64,000 nt of DNA from Shewanella sp. OMA3-2 (GCF_021513195.1 NZ_CP090974.1:756001-820000); one strand, 5' to 3'. Counted from the stretch's first letter, positions 12,288-22,412 are shown. The notes: generated by a model not told the origin, from the letters alone. Numbers and translations are program-made.

Positions 12288-12956
12288 TTAGCTGCCTGTT
12301 TCCATTGATTTGATAAATTCATTTGATTCAGCAATCGACTTGTTCATCTCTGTAATCAGGCTTGAAATGTCTGTTTGTAGGCTGGTAAATTCGCCTTTAA
12401 TCGCCCCAATGGCTTGTGCATTAAGGTTATGCTTTAAATACAGCATATTGTCTTTCATTGCAGTTAAAATTGGCGGCATTTTAGCTTCAGCTCTGCGCAT
12501 ACTTTTAACTAAAGAGTGATATGAGCGCTGAGTCTCTTTTAGCTTACTGCTACTGCTACGGCGTAAACTGGCTTTGCTTATTTCGTCTATTTCAGATTGC
12601 CACTCATCAAATAATGCCTCAGCCACATCTTCTACTTTATCTATGCGATTGCTAACATCATCAGCGGCAGCCTGTGCTGACTCATATTCATCTTTAGCTT
12701 TGTTATAGGCTTTATCTAAATCGCCACCATCAAAGGCCAATAGTGCCTGCATCTCGGCTAATGCAGAACTAAATTGTTCTTGGGCTTCTTCCTGTGACTC
12801 TTTTGCATCTTGCACGCGGTCGACCATAATATCACGCTTGTGATAGCCGACTTTTTCCATCGCACCATAATAAGCACTTTGACAACCACTTATTGAAAGC
12901 GTGCTAGCAACTAAGGTTGCAGCAAGACCGATATTAATTATCTTGGATGTTTTCAT
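12288..12956 (-). CDS. DUF2959-family lipoprotein
   Basis: The 222-residue protein starts with a signal peptide and a lipobox-like L-S-I-S-G-C near residue 25, so it is probably a lipoprotein. The rest is almost entirely helical and acidic, with heptad patterns (QEEAQEQFSSALAEMQ; VSNRIDKVEDVAEALFDEW) suggesting a long coiled coil, as in DUF2959 proteins. The biochemical role of that family is unknown. It follows a small membrane protein gene (12977-13201) on the same strand by 20 bases, so the two may be co-transcribed. Confidence 0.85.
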   Translation of the reverse strand: MKTSKIINIGLAATLVASTLSISGCQSAYYGAMEKVGYHKRDIMVDRVQDAKESQEEAQEQFSSALAEMQALLAFDGGDLDKAYNKAKDEYESAQAAADDVSNRIDKVEDVAEALFDEWQSEIDEISKASLRRSSSSKLKETQRSYHSLVKSMRRAEAKMPPILTAMKDNMLYLKHNLNAQAIGAIKGEFTSLQTDISSLITEMNKSIAESNEFIKSMETGS

Positions 12957-12976
12957 TTGGTTTCTCTTAGTGATTG

Positions 12977-13201
12977 TTATGCAGCCGATTTAAATTTTGC
13001 TGCATCGATAATAGCCCATAAATGAAATATTGCGCCTATGATAGCGGGCACAATAAGTACCCCAAAAAAATAGCCAGTACCTACAATACAAAAGAAAGCG
13101 ATAGCAGCTAAAAATCGACCTTGTAATAATTGCCCTAGCCCTGGGAAAAATAAACTTGCGACAGCGGCTAACACATTGCCAGCAGATCCTTGTTGTGACA
13201 T
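12977..13201 (-). CDS. Small membrane protein, two helices
   Basis: A 74-residue protein with a glycine-rich P-G-L-G-Q-L-L-Q-G-R segment followed by two hydrophobic stretches (about 27-45 and 48-66), resembling small TM2-like or DUF5683-like membrane proteins. It lies 20 bases upstream of the DUF2959 lipoprotein gene, and a GGAA ribosome site lies just upstream of its ATG. No known function. An overlapping frame in this stretch codes for a low-quality cysteine-rich sequence and is not a gene. Confidence 0.7.
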   Translation of the reverse strand: MSQQGSAGNVLAAVASLFFPGLGQLLQGRFLAAIAFFCIVGTGYFFGVLIVPAIIGAIFHLWAIIDAAKFKSAA

Positions 13202-13305
13202 AAATTCGTTCCTTTGGTTTGCATCTCATTTGTTATAACATTGTACGAAGTTGAAATGTGATTACAATGAATATCTTACCTATCGTTTGCAGAATAAGGA
13301 TAAAT

Positions 13306-14427
13306 ATGGCCGATCGTATCACTATGGCATCCCTCAAGAAGTTTGTTATTGGGAGTTGGCAATTCTTATTGCATCTTAAGCATCGACTAGATGAAGACCA
13401 AATTAATATTCGTGCCGGTCATTTAACCTATGTGACATTATTGTCACTGGTGCCTATGGTGGCGGTGACTATGTCGATGCTGTCTGCTTTTCCGGTATTC
13501 AAAGGTATTCGAGGTCATATTGAAGGGTTTATTTATCAGAACTTTTTACCCGCAGCCGGCGATACGGTGCAAATTTATATCAATGAGTTTGTCAACAATG
13601 CCTCTAAAGGCACTTTTGTCGGCATAGTCGCGCTAGTCTTTGTGGCTATTATGCTGATTTCTGCCATTGATAAGTCATTGAATAATATTTGGCGAGTCAC
13701 AGAAAAGCGCTCCTATGTGGTGTCGTTTTCCATGTATTGGATGGTGCTAACACTTGGTCCGGTGCTCATGGGCGGGAGTATTGTAGCTTCTTCTTATCTT
13801 GCCTCTTTGGAGCTGCTGAGCGATACCGAGCTTTCAGGTTTTGTACCATGGCTGATGTCACAGTTGCCGATGATATTTTCTGCTGCCTCTATTTTGTTGC
13901 TGTATATGGTTGTGCCCTATAAAAAAGTGCATTTTTTCCATGCGCTATTGGGCGCGAGTGTGGCGGCGGTATTGTTTGAAGCAGGTAAAAAAGGTTTTGC
14001 TTTTTATGTCACTCAATTTCCCAGCTATGAAGCTATTTATGGTGCGTTAGCGGTTATTCCTATTTTGTTTGTATGGGTTTATATTTCTTGGATTATTGTA
14101 TTACTGGGTGCGGTAATAACGGCCTCATTACCTGAGTATTTAGAGCAGCACGTTGCTGAATTACTACATCAAATTATTCCTGAGTTAGATGAACTTATTG
14201 ATACAATCGCCGATGACAGTGATCCCACCGTTGAATCCATTGCTGAAAAAGATATTTTAAAGCCTGCGGACGAAGACAGTGACAATGCGACGGATTCAGC
14301 TCAGTCATCTAAATCATCTAAGTCAGCTCAGTCATCTAAGTCATCTAAATCATCTAAGTCAGCTCAGTCAGCTCAGTCATCTAAGTCATCAATAGTGGCT
14401 GAAGCAACCACTAAGTCAACGCCTTGA
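13306..14427 (+). CDS. yihY: YihY/BrkB-family inner membrane protein with Ser/Lys/Gln repeat tail
   Basis: From ATG 13306 (behind AAGGA) the protein is 373 residues. It has the YihY family N-terminus ([19 protein letters not shown]), about six membrane helices, and the NIWRV and [13 protein letters not shown] segments. Despite the old name 'ribonuclease BN', this family is not tRNase BN and its function is not established. After the last helix comes an acidic stretch and then ten 3-residue units, S-S-K or S-A-Q, encoded by 9-bp repeats at 14296-14385. The gene order yihY-dtd-yiiD is shared with E. coli, here with a hydrolase gene between yihY and dtd. Confidence 0.93.
   Translation: MADRITMASLKKFVIGSWQFLLHLKHRLDEDQINIRAGHLTYVTLLSLVPMVAVTMSMLSAFPVFKGIRGHIEGFIYQNFLPAAGDTVQIYINEFVNNASKGTFVGIVALVFVAIMLISAIDKSLNNIWRVTEKRSYVVSFSMYWMVLTLGPVLMGGSIVASSYLASLELLSDTELSGFVPWLMSQLPMIFSAASILLLYMVVPYKKVHFFHALLGASVAAVLFEAGKKGFAFYVTQFPSYEAIYGALAVIPILFVWVYISWIIVLLGAVITASLPEYLEQHVAELLHQIIPELDELIDTIADDSDPTVESIAEKDILKPADEDSDNATDSAQSSKSSKSAQSSKSSKSSKSAQSAQSSKSSIVAEATTKSTP
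14296..14385 (+). repeat. 9-bp tandem repeat in the yihY tail
   Basis: Ten 9-base units, a mixture of TCATCTAAG/TCATCTAAA (S-S-K) and TCAGCTCAG (S-A-Q), lie in frame. Slippage would change tail length but not the reading frame. Confidence 0.95.
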
Positions 14428-15389
14428 GCTTAGCTTTTATTCGTCATGCAATGGTTGATGTTGGCCAGAGCGTAACACTTTCTGTATCGCAATATGGCCG
14501 TGTAGGCGCCAAGCCTGTGGTGTATTTACACGGTGGCCCAGGTGCCGGTTGCCATGCAGGTGATGTGGCTCTATTTACTCACCTTGATTTACACGTATTT
14601 TTTATCGATCAACGGGGTAGCGGACGTTCAATAGGTGGTGATTTAGCCTCGAATACTTTACCTGCGTTAATCGGTGATATTGACTTAGTTCGACAATATT
14701 TTGCTATCGAAAAATGGGCCATAGTGGGTGGTTCTTATGGTGCTACATTAGGGTGGTTATACAGTGGCTTGTATCCTACTAGAGTGAGTGAGCAAGTTTA
14801 TTGGGGGCTATTTTTAGCCAATACCGCAGCACGTGATTGGTTGTATGGTTCTAATGGTGCAGCACTATTTTTTACCGAGGCCTTTGAAGCATTTAAACCT
14901 GCCATCGATGCACCAGCGCTAGGTGCTCAAATTCAAAGTACTTTGATTGAAAGTGATCAGCGTGAAACTACTCAACTGTTATTATCTGGCTATTATGGGC
15001 TGTTACACTCAGCAGACCCGCAACAAAGACAACATGCTATTTTGGCGTGGAATCAATGGGAACAAACTCTTGCTTCGCCAAGCATGATAAGGGTGATGGG
15101 GACTGCGCCAGAACTCATCTCAATCGCCCATATTGAACACCATCATGCAATACATGATTACTTTTCTGCTCCTGAGTTGTTTGAGCAAATAGCGGGACGC
15201 ATTTCTGCTAAAACTCATTTAATTCAAGGCGAGCTAGATTGGGTGTGTCCTGCTCATTTACTGACTGATTTTTTACAAGATGTTCAGCATCATCATTTAA
15301 CGGTAGAGCATGTAAAGTCCGGATACCATAGTTTAAGTGATGCTAAAATGTTGCGTGCCGTGATGCAAAATATTGCGCGCCTGGGTTAA
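14424..15389 (+). CDS. Proline iminopeptidase-like alpha/beta hydrolase (S33 family)
   Basis: The 321-residue protein shows the S33 pattern: oxyanion segment [20 protein letters not shown], the nucleophile elbow G-G-S-Y-G-A-T, a late aspartate in GELDWVCPA and a C-terminal histidine in SGYHSLSD. These are the marks of proline iminopeptidases, which remove N-terminal proline from peptides. The annotated start is TTG 14424, overlapping the yihY stop; an ATG at 14451 is an alternative giving 312 residues, and the N-terminus before the barrel is poorly conserved. The exact substrate could be another small amide or ester. Confidence 0.85.
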   Translation: MSLAFIRHAMVDVGQSVTLSVSQYGRVGAKPVVYLHGGPGAGCHAGDVALFTHLDLHVFFIDQRGSGRSIGGDLASNTLPALIGDIDLVRQYFAIEKWAIVGGSYGATLGWLYSGLYPTRVSEQVYWGLFLANTAARDWLYGSNGAALFFTEAFEAFKPAIDAPALGAQIQSTLIESDQRETTQLLLSGYYGLLHSADPQQRQHAILAWNQWEQTLASPSMIRVMGTAPELISIAHIEHHHAIHDYFSAPELFEQIAGRISAKTHLIQGELDWVCPAHLLTDFLQDVQHHHLTVEHVKSGYHSLSDAKMLRAVMQNIARLG

Positions 15390-15563
15390 ATGATAGGGTG
15401 CAACACTTATAGCGACTTGATACTCGACTATCGTTTTTAATACCGAATTATTCCATGCTACAAGCTCTGGCTTGGATAACATGATTACAAACGGCTGAAA
15501 AGTCATCTTAAAAGATCGACCGACTCTGCTGTTATACCCGTTTTTAAGGAGTGTATTTACACC

Positions 15564-16001
15564 ATGATTGGATTGATACAAAGGGTTAAGCACGCCAAAG
15601 TGACAGTGGCTGATGAAACTATCGGTGAGATTAACCAAGGCTTGTTAGTGTTGTTAGGCGTTGAGCGCGAAGATGACATGGAAAAAATGCAAAAATTGGC
15701 GACTAAAATCAGTAAATACCGCGTGTTTAGCGATGAAAATGGCAAAATGAATCTGAATATCTCTCAGGTTGGTGGCCAATTGCTGGTGGTCTCTCAGTTT
15801 ACGTTAGCCGCCGATACAGGCAAAGGCTTGCGCCCTAGTTTCTCCGGTGCAGCCACCCCTGAGCAAGCGAATACGTTATATGAAGCGTTTGTCGTATATT
15901 GTGGTGAACTTGGTCTTAATGCTCAAACCGGTCGATTTGGTGCTGATATGCAAGTCTCGTTGATCAACGACGGTCCTGTCACCTTTAGTTTGCAGGTATA
16001 A
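15564..16001 (+). CDS. dtd: D-aminoacyl-tRNA deacylase
   Basis: Dtd removes D-amino acids (and misacylated glycine) from tRNA. At 145 residues it matches E. coli Dtd in length and has both active-site signatures: the S-Q-F-T-L motif in [11 protein letters not shown] near residue 78 and the cross-subunit G-P-V-T near residue 138. ATG 15564 follows a spaced AAGGAG. It is followed after 3 bases by a thioesterase gene, as in the dtd-yiiD pair of enterobacteria. Confidence 0.96.
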   Translation: MIGLIQRVKHAKVTVADETIGEINQGLLVLLGVEREDDMEKMQKLATKISKYRVFSDENGKMNLNISQVGGQLLVVSQFTLAADTGKGLRPSFSGAATPEQANTLYEAFVVYCGELGLNAQTGRFGADMQVSLINDGPVTFSLQV

Positions 16002-16004
16002 AAT

Positions 16005-16514
16005 ATGACAGAGCATCAACGGCTAGTAGAGGAACTGGTAGCCACTTGGTACAGAACCATTCCGCTGAGTCAGTTTATGCAAGTTGAGGTGTTAGCATTT
16101 ACTGATACAAATAACTTAACCGCAAGCGCTGCTGATCACCAAGCTGAGTTGTCCTTATCACAGGTAAGTCAGCTCATTACCACAGCACCGTTAGCACCCA
16201 ATATTAATCTTCATCAAACCATGTTTGCCGGCAGTATTTATACTCTGATGACGTTAACCGGGTGGGGCATGGTATGGCTGCAACAGCAGTTAGCCTCGGT
16301 CAAGGGCGATATTGTGCTTGCTGATGCGCAGGTAAAATATATTGCGCCAGTGCATCAACAACCTAGTGCAAAAGTGATTTGGCCTGCACTGGATTTGTCG
16401 CCGCTGGCGCGAGGACGGCGAGTTAAAGTCGAGCTTACGGTTGAGTTGTGGTGTGATGATGTATTATGTGCACGCTTTTGTGGCGTATATGTCTCTTTAC
16501 CATCTGTGGTTTAA
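16005..16514 (+). CDS. YiiD C-terminal-type thioesterase-like protein
   Basis: This 169-residue protein corresponds to the C-terminal hot-dog half of E. coli YiiD/FabY, without the N-terminal GNAT domain. It contains the N-x-H-Q-T-M-F-A-G-S-I-Y entry to the central helix (about 66-78), the typical start of this hot-dog family. Full FabY can prime fatty-acid synthesis by decarboxylating malonyl-ACP; whether the stand-alone half does so is unknown. The 3-base spacing from dtd implies a shared transcript. Confidence 0.85.
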   Translation: MTEHQRLVEELVATWYRTIPLSQFMQVEVLAFTDTNNLTASAADHQAELSLSQVSQLITTAPLAPNINLHQTMFAGSIYTLMTLTGWGMVWLQQQLASVKGDIVLADAQVKYIAPVHQQPSAKVIWPALDLSPLARGRRVKVELTVELWCDDVLCARFCGVYVSLPSVV

Positions 16515-16679
16515 TTCTGTATATATTCTGTTTTTTAGAACGTTAGTGTCGATTTATTCCGCTATTATTCCATTTATTCGTAAGTATACTGTTGTTATTC
16601 CATCAAGGCAGCGATTCAACGCGTTTGAACGTAAGTGGGTCCAGTGCTGAAGATGACGACACGACTTTAAGGAGTAATT

Positions 16680-17273
16680 ATGCAAAAAGTATTAATGTTG
16701 AAATCGAGTATTTTAGGTGACCATTCACAATCATCAGTTTTATTAGATGAGTTGGCAGTATTATTTAAAGATCAAGGTGCAGCTATCACCACCCGTGATT
16801 TGGCAGCAGAGCCAGTGCCGGTTCTCGATGGTGAACTGGCAAACGGTTTACGCGGTGGCGATAATTTATCTCAGCGTCAACAAGATGCCTTAGCGTTATC
16901 AGATAAATTAGTCACTGAACTTAAGGGTAATGACACCATAGTATTAGCCGCGCCTATGTATAATTTTATGATCCCAATACAATTGAAGGCGTGGATTGAT
17001 TTGATTGCCAGAGCTGGTGTGACATTTACCTATACTGATAAAGGCCCTCAGGGCTTATTAATTGGCAAGAAAGCCGTGATTGTGACTTCCCGTGGCGGTA
17101 TGCATAAAGATGCAGGCAGCGACCATGTCGTGCCTTATTTAACCACAGTATTAGCCTTTATTGGCATTACCGATGTAGACGTCATTTATGCAGAAGGATT
17201 GAATATGGGCGCAGATAGCGCAGCCGCTGCAATGGCAAGTGCAAAGCAAGCATTAAAGGCAATATCATTGTAA
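16680..17273 (+). CDS. azoR: FMN-dependent NADH-azoreductase
   Basis: AzoR is a flavodoxin-fold quinone and azo-compound reductase. The 197-residue protein has the FMN phosphate loop [11 protein letters not shown] near residue 8, the [17 protein letters not shown] segment near 94-110, and VTSRGG near 138. Length fits the family (E. coli 201). AAGGAG lies just upstream of ATG 16680. It is a single gene closed by a strong terminator. Confidence 0.95.
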   Translation: MQKVLMLKSSILGDHSQSSVLLDELAVLFKDQGAAITTRDLAAEPVPVLDGELANGLRGGDNLSQRQQDALALSDKLVTELKGNDTIVLAAPMYNFMIPIQLKAWIDLIARAGVTFTYTDKGPQGLLIGKKAVIVTSRGGMHKDAGSDHVVPYLTTVLAFIGITDVDVIYAEGLNMGADSAAAAMASAKQALKAISL

Positions 17274-17304
17274 TGATGTGATTCTTGGTTAATACTATCG
17301 TGCT

Positions 17305-17343
17305 ATGCCCATGGTTGATTATATTCAATCATGGGCATTTTTT
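17305..17343 (+). terminator. azoR terminator
   Basis: A 14-bp stem with one G-T pair (17305-17318 with 17325-17338), a 6-base loop and a T run (17338-17343), 32 bases after azoR. Confidence 0.85.
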
Positions 17344-17444
17344 ATGGTGAAAATTTAGCTTTTTATGATGAAATGTTAGCCTTTAAAGTGAAGTGCTAAC
17401 ATCTTTTTACTTAGATGTATTATGTTTACTAAGCGGTGAGATGA

Positions 17445-18062
17445 ATGACAAAAACGCAAAAATGGTCGGCAGCAGCGTTTATTATTACCGCGATATTTTT
17501 AGTGCCTTTATTAATGGTGACAACACAATTTATTCGTAGTACAGATGGGCAAAGTCGATATGGCATTCATGCTGAAAATTTAGCACCATTATCTTTTCAA
17601 TGGCAAGACACCCGGTTCAATAGCCATATATTTCCTGCTAATAAAGCTCAATTCACTTATTTATTTGCTGGTTTTTTATCCTGCTCAGAAATCTGTCCCA
17701 TCCGTATTCAGCAATTACATCAGCTTGAAAATGCCATTGCAGAGGATTCTGAATTGGATCAAGCAGATATAGTATTTATGTTTATTACTATTGATCCTGA
17801 TAATGATACTCCGGCAATTCGACAGCAAATGATTGATGATAAGTCATCCAGATTTATCAGTGCGGCGCTGACTGAACCTGATCTGCTGACGTTGTCTCAA
17901 CATCTGTCTGAAAATATTCAGGCACACTCACCTATAAATAATCATGTAGGTAATCTATATTTAATTGCACCTAATGGACGTATTGCGCGTATTTATACCT
18001 CTAAGCACCTCTCGACCGACAAGATGTTAGCCGAATTAAGACAATATATAACATCGAATTAA
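17445..18062 (+). CDS. SCO1/SenC/PrrC-like copper protein
   Basis: The 205-residue protein has an N-terminal membrane anchor (about 8-28) and a periplasmic thioredoxin-fold domain with the SCO copper site: C-S-E-I-C-P (C80 and C84) and the distal histidine H167 in N-N-H-V-G-N. SCO proteins deliver copper to the CuA centre of cytochrome oxidases or handle thiol redox. No oxidase genes are near; instead it is followed after 9 bases by a chemotaxis receptor gene, so the two are probably co-transcribed. That pairing suggests a link to copper or respiration sensing, which is inference only. Confidence 0.9.
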   Translation: MTKTQKWSAAAFIITAIFLVPLLMVTTQFIRSTDGQSRYGIHAENLAPLSFQWQDTRFNSHIFPANKAQFTYLFAGFLSCSEICPIRIQQLHQLENAIAEDSELDQADIVFMFITIDPDNDTPAIRQQMIDDKSSRFISAALTEPDLLTLSQHLSENIQAHSPINNHVGNLYLIAPNGRIARIYTSKHLSTDKMLAELRQYITSN

Positions 18063-18071
18063 AGGATCGCT

Positions 18072-19574
18072 ATGATTGACTCACAGGCCATTAAACGACT
18101 ATTGAAAAATGATGCATACGTATATCTAATATTATTAATGCAAGCACCGTTACTGATTTTGAGCGGTTTTGTTGGCGCTAAAATGCTCATGTTTACAGGT
18201 GTTTCTGCTGTAGCTATTGCAGTGTTGGTACAAGCAAGTTACAGCATGCTTAAAGGTACGCCGTTATTTGGTATTGTAGCAGCTGTAATCATGATGACGG
18301 TATCTGCATTATTAATACAAAGCCAAATGGGCATGATTGAAATGCATTTTCATATCTTCGCTTCTATGGCTATTTTTCTTATTTATCAGCGTTGGCAGCC
18401 TTTGTTAGCCTCTTTGTTAACTGTTGCTGTTCATCATATGTTATTTACCTATATTCAACTGTCTGGCGGGAGCTTTTTTGACACACCAATTATGATTTTT
18501 GCTGGAGATTGCAACTGGAGCATTATGTTAGTACATGCTTTATTTGCCGCTGCAGAAACCATTATTTTAATTAAAATATCACTCTTTATGCGCGAAGACT
18601 CATCGGCCAATATACGTATCGCCGATGCTATTCAGCAAATTTCGGCCAATAAAGACTTATCGATTAGGCTAAGCCCTGCAACGACTTCAGCAGAGAGTGC
18701 ATTTAACTTGATGTTGGAAGAGTTGAGTAAGTTGTTCAGTGATTACCATGGTATTGCCGCTAAGATGACTAAGACGTCAGATCAATTATTGATGTTAAGT
18801 GAACATACTCAAGAGGCAATGAATCATCAACAGCATCAGGCGCATTCAATTTCGCAGACTGCACAGGATATCATTCAGCATTTTCATCAGGTTACAGATA
18901 ACAGCAAGCTCTCAGCAGAGCAAGCGCACACAGCGGCAACATCGAGCGTGCAAGATAGGCAAAGTGCCTTGTCGATTATGAAGGATATGCAGTTACTAGA
19001 AAGTAATACGGCAGAAGTCACTGAGTCTTTAACCGATCTAACCAAAGATGTCACCGCCATCACTACCTTGTTGCAAGCTATTCGCAGTATCTCTGAGCAA
19101 ACTAACTTGTTGGCATTAAATGCCGCGATTGAAGCTGCAAGAGCGGGTGAAAGTGGCCGTGGTTTTGCTGTGGTTGCCGATGAAGTACGTGCTTTAGCGC
19201 AGCGAACTAGCCACTCAACCGACGAAATTGCCAAGGTATTAAGTCGATTAAATAGCAGTATGCTGAAAACAGTTGAGTCGATGGATGAGGGTAAGCAACG
19301 GACCACGGCTAATGTTGCCCATACTAATACCATTGCAGCTGGACTGGCTGATCGTGCTAATCAAATTGAGCAAGTGGCTAGTTTAAGTCGCCATGTTGCT
19401 GATGATACAGAGCAACAGGGTAAGCAATTAAGCCATATTGGCAGCGAAATGACTGACAACATCAACACAGTTACCTTGTTATCAGAGCAAATTGCTAAGT
19501 TAACTAATGGCGTAACTAGCATGAAGGCAATTACCGAAGAGTATCAAACCAAAGCGGCGATATATCGTGTGTAA
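18072..19574 (+). CDS. Methyl-accepting chemotaxis protein with multi-helix membrane sensor
   Basis: Of 500 residues, roughly the first 185 form about six membrane helices with little periplasmic domain. The membrane part carries a histidine cluster, [10 protein letters not shown] and [11 protein letters not shown] (near 95-125). The rest is cytoplasmic, with the conserved hairpin tip [19 protein letters not shown] and [17 protein letters not shown] near 340-375. There is no C-terminal CheR pentapeptide. The input must be sensed within or close to the membrane. The histidine pattern would suit metal or haem binding, but that is not shown. It lies 9 bases after the SCO-like gene. Confidence 0.92.
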   Translation: MIDSQAIKRLLKNDAYVYLILLMQAPLLILSGFVGAKMLMFTGVSAVAIAVLVQASYSMLKGTPLFGIVAAVIMMTVSALLIQSQMGMIEMHFHIFASMAIFLIYQRWQPLLASLLTVAVHHMLFTYIQLSGGSFFDTPIMIFAGDCNWSIMLVHALFAAAETIILIKISLFMREDSSANIRIADAIQQISANKDLSIRLSPATTSAESAFNLMLEELSKLFSDYHGIAAKMTKTSDQLLMLSEHTQEAMNHQQHQAHSISQTAQDIIQHFHQVTDNSKLSAEQAHTAATSSVQDRQSALSIMKDMQLLESNTAEVTESLTDLTKDVTAITTLLQAIRSISEQTNLLALNAAIEAARAGESGRGFAVVADEVRALAQRTSHSTDEIAKVLSRLNSSMLKTVESMDEGKQRTTANVAHTNTIAAGLADRANQIEQVASLSRHVADDTEQQGKQLSHIGSEMTDNINTVTLLSEQIAKLTNGVTSMKAITEEYQTKAAIYRV

Positions 19575-19603
19575 TGGGTTGGTATAAAGAGATGCTTAAG
19601 TAA

Positions 19604-19631
19604 AAAATGCGACTCGAGAGAGTCGCATTTT
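19604..19631. terminator. Bidirectional terminator between the chemotaxis gene and the aryl polyene cluster
   Basis: An 11-bp perfect stem (19604-19614 with 19621-19631) with a 6-base loop, flanked by A on the left and ending in T on the right, between convergent genes. Confidence 0.88.
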
Positions 19632-19684
19632 CTGTTAAAGCTAAGCAGTAAGGCCTAAGCAATAAGATTTAGCTGTCAGGTTGA

Positions 19685-20428
19685 TTAGCGGTAAGACTGT
19701 AAATACTTTGATGCGTAACTACGCAGTTTTTTCTCTGGCGCAGTTTCAGATAGCGTGACTATTACAGGTTTGAATTTCTCATTACCAGAAGCTGAAAGTG
19801 CTTTAGCTATCCAGGCATAAGCATCAATCGCTAATTTATCATTGCTCAATTTATTTAAACTGATTAACTGATCTGCCAGTTTTTGCAGGGTAAATTCATC
19901 ATAAACACGCTCGTTGACAATACGTTTTGCCGCTAAGCGTTTTAGTTCTAAATCATCACTGGCTAAAGCATTGGCCAGTACATTTAATTTTTGTGATTGG
20001 TTGGCATCATATTGGCTTTGGTTATTTAGAATAGGATTCCAAATAGCAAATTGATCAATATTGCTTAACCCTTCTTGGGCATATTTACGCAACTTATCAT
20101 GGTAATCACCCTCAACAATGGCTTGCAGGCTGGCACGATATTTTTCATTGCCAGAATAGCCTAAACCTTTGGCTAACCAAGATGAGTATTCAATGGGATG
20201 CTTTTTAGTTGCTAGGGGTAAGCTTGCGTTTAGCTTAGCTTCAATCATGTCGAATATACTTGGGTCATTCAGTCCCGATAAAATTAATGATTCAAGTGCT
20301 TTTTGTTGCTTATATTGATTAGTACCTTGAAAAATTTGTTGATAATCTTCTTGGGTATAATCTTTGGCGAAACTGGCGGGTACCAGTAAACAACTTGAGA
20401 TTAATAAACTGAGTGCTATTTTTTTCAT
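19685..20428 (-). CDS. Secreted HEAT-like repeat protein at the end of the aryl polyene cluster
   Basis: The 247-residue protein has a clear signal peptide (cut near SFA-KDY, residue 21). The mature part holds two similar stretches, WLAKGLGYSGNEKY...KLRKYAQEGL (about 84-120) and WIAKALSASGNEKF...KLRSYASKYL (about 206-244), typical of helical HEAT-type repeats. It lies 32 bases after the last ketosynthase gene on the same strand and before the shared terminator, so it is probably the last gene of the operon. I know no function for it; a periplasmic partner of the pigment export proteins is possible but only inferred from position. Confidence 0.75.
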   Translation of the reverse strand: MKKIALSLLISSCLLVPASFAKDYTQEDYQQIFQGTNQYKQQKALESLILSGLNDPSIFDMIEAKLNASLPLATKKHPIEYSSWLAKGLGYSGNEKYRASLQAIVEGDYHDKLRKYAQEGLSNIDQFAIWNPILNNQSQYDANQSQKLNVLANALASDDLELKRLAAKRIVNERVYDEFTLQKLADQLISLNKLSNDKLAIDAYAWIAKALSASGNEKFKPVIVTLSETAPEKKLRSYASKYLQSYR

Positions 20429-20460
20429 TTCATATCCTTATGGGGGGTATCTCTGCGGAA

Positions 20461-21690
20461 TTATTTCCAGCGTTTAAAAATTAAAGAGGTATTAATGCCG
20501 CCAAAAGCGAAATTGTTACTCATCACATAATCTGTTTCAAGGGGCCTGATGTCACCGCGAATATAATCTAATGCGGCGCACTCAGGGTCTAATTCGGTTA
20601 GGTTTAAGGTGGGAATAAACCAGTTTTCATTCATCATTTGAATGCTAACCCATGCCTCTAATGAGCCACAAGCGCCTAGGGTATGGCCAGTATAACTTTT
20701 CAATGAAGAAATCGGCATATTGCAGCCAAACACCGCATGGGTTGCCGCGGTTTCAGCTACATCACCACGGTCAGTTGCGGTGCCGTGAGCATTAACGTAG
20801 CCAATATTATCAGCAGTTAACTGGGCATCTTTTAGGGCTAACCTTATCGCCACTTCCATAGTTTTAGCGTTAGGTTGGGTGACATGTAAACCATCTGAAT
20901 TAGTGCCAAAGCCGACAAGTTCGGCGTAAATTTTAGCGCCGCGGGCATTGGCATGTTCCAACTCTTCAAGAATTAAGGTGCAAGCGCCTTCACCAATAAC
21001 TAAACCATCACGGTGTTTATCAAATGGACTAGGGGTTAATTCAGGCGTGTCATTTTGGGTACTTGTGGCAAATAAAGTATCAAACACTACCGCCTCGGTC
21101 GGGCAAAGCTCTTCGCCACCGCCTGCTAGCATTATGGTTTGGTGACCATATTTTATGGCTTCATAGGCGTAGCCAATGCCTTGGCTTGCTGAAGTGCAGG
21201 CGCTGCTGGTGGTATGAATGCGACCTTTTAAGCCAAAAAACACCCCAATATTGACTGCCGTGGTGTGGGCCATCATGCGGATGTAGCTAGTTGCTGTTAA
21301 CCCTGACATGGTGCCCGTTTTTAACATATCACCAAAGCCCATTATAGGAGCTGTGCTGCCCGTTGATGAGCCATAAGCGACGCCGGTTTCACCTGATGTG
21401 AGTATAGGATGATCAAGTAACTCGGCATCTTCAAGGGCAAGCTCACTGGCTCGGGTGGCCATTAATGATACTCGTCCCATAGACCGCACTTTTTTACGCG
21501 AATAATGACTTGGGGTAACAAAATCTGTTACTGGCGCAGCTAATCGAGTATTTAGATCTATGTATCTATCCCATGAGTCCATTTTGACGACACAGTTTTT
21601 CTGCGCCAGTAGACTCGTTTTAATCTCCGACCAGTTTTGGCCTAGGGCGGAAATGCCGCCAATACCAGTAACCACAACACGGCGACTCAT
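20461..21690 (-). CDS. apeR: Aryl polyene beta-ketoacyl-ACP synthase (ApeR-like)
   Basis: A full FabF-type ketosynthase of 409 residues with the catalytic triad: C165 in S-S-A-C-T-S-A, H302 in NAHGTATDRGD and H336 in SYTGHTLGACG. In characterised aryl polyene systems, one of the ketosynthases runs the iterative extension and another (ApeR) serves a supporting or starter role. The assignment to ApeR rests on its place as last core gene, next to the ketoreductase, with a 4-base overlap (21687-21690). All active residues are present, so it should be functional. Confidence 0.9.
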   Translation of the reverse strand: MSRRVVVTGIGGISALGQNWSEIKTSLLAQKNCVVKMDSWDRYIDLNTRLAAPVTDFVTPSHYSRKKVRSMGRVSLMATRASELALEDAELLDHPILTSGETGVAYGSSTGSTAPIMGFGDMLKTGTMSGLTATSYIRMMAHTTAVNIGVFFGLKGRIHTTSSACTSASQGIGYAYEAIKYGHQTIMLAGGGEELCPTEAVVFDTLFATSTQNDTPELTPSPFDKHRDGLVIGEGACTLILEELEHANARGAKIYAELVGFGTNSDGLHVTQPNAKTMEVAIRLALKDAQLTADNIGYVNAHGTATDRGDVAETAATHAVFGCNMPISSLKSYTGHTLGACGSLEAWVSIQMMNENWFIPTLNLTELDPECAALDYIRGDIRPLETDYVMSNNFAFGGINTSLIFKRWK

Positions 21691-22412
21691 ATCATGCCTC
21701 CATTAACTGAAATAACTTGGCGGGTAATATAAGCTGCATCGTCTGATAGTAAAAAATTTGCCAGTCCGGCTATTTCATTTGGTTTACCCATGCGTTTCAT
21801 CGGCACCATTTGGTCAACCATTTCTTTAGAAAAGTCACTGACCATATCGGTTTCTATTAGGCCAGGGGCAATACAGTTTACGGTAATTTTTCGTTTAGCT
21901 AATTCAAGTGATAATGCTTTAGTCGCGCCAATAATACCGGCTTTGGATGCACTGTAATTTACCTGGCCACGGTTACCGGCAATGCCTGAAACGGATGCCA
22001 AAGTAATGATGCGGCCGCCTTTACGGGTTTGCACCATTGGCATAATGGTAGGATGAATAACATTATAAAAACCGTCTAAATTAGTGTGAATTACACTGTC
22101 CCATTCTTGTTCAGTCATCGCTGGGAAGGCGGTGTCACGGGTAATGCCGGCATTTAAAATGACGCCGTAATAAGCCCCGTGATCTGCTATATCTTGTTCT
22201 ATTGCAAGTTTTGCCTTGGTGCGGTCGGCAACATCAAACTGCAGTAAGCTGACCTGGCTACCTAGGGCGATAAGCTCTGCCTGGGTTTGGTTTGCAGCGG
22301 TGACATTACTGTGAAAATGCAGTGCAATATCATAGCCAGTAGCGGCAAGCTTTAATGCAATGGCTTTACCTATACCGCGACTTGAACCGGTAATTAATAC
22401 TCTTTTATTCAA
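21687..22412 (-). CDS. apeQ: Aryl polyene 3-oxoacyl-ACP reductase (ApeQ-like)
   Basis: This 241-residue short-chain dehydrogenase has the NADPH motif TGSSRGIGKA near residues 7-16, NAGITRD, and the catalytic S...Y-x-x-x-K (VNYSASKAG near 152-160). It reduces the beta-keto group after each condensation, the first step towards each new double bond. Its stop overlaps the next ketosynthase start by 4 bases. It is FabG-like, but its cluster position points to the polyene pathway. Confidence 0.93.
   Translation of the reverse strand: MNKRVLITGSSRGIGKAIALKLAATGYDIALHFHSNVTAANQTQAELIALGSQVSLLQFDVADRTKAKLAIEQDIADHGAYYGVILNAGITRDTAFPAMTEQEWDSVIHTNLDGFYNVIHPTIMPMVQTRKGGRIITLASVSGIAGNRGQVNYSASKAGIIGATKALSLELAKRKITVNCIAPGLIETDMVSDFSKEMVDQMVPMKRMGKPNEIAGLANFLLSDDAAYITRQVISVNGGMI

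Noticed and set aside
12990..13229. Alternative minus-strand frame over the small membrane protein
   Set aside because: Cysteine- and arginine-rich translation of a shifted frame; the 74-residue frame has the better start and membrane pattern.
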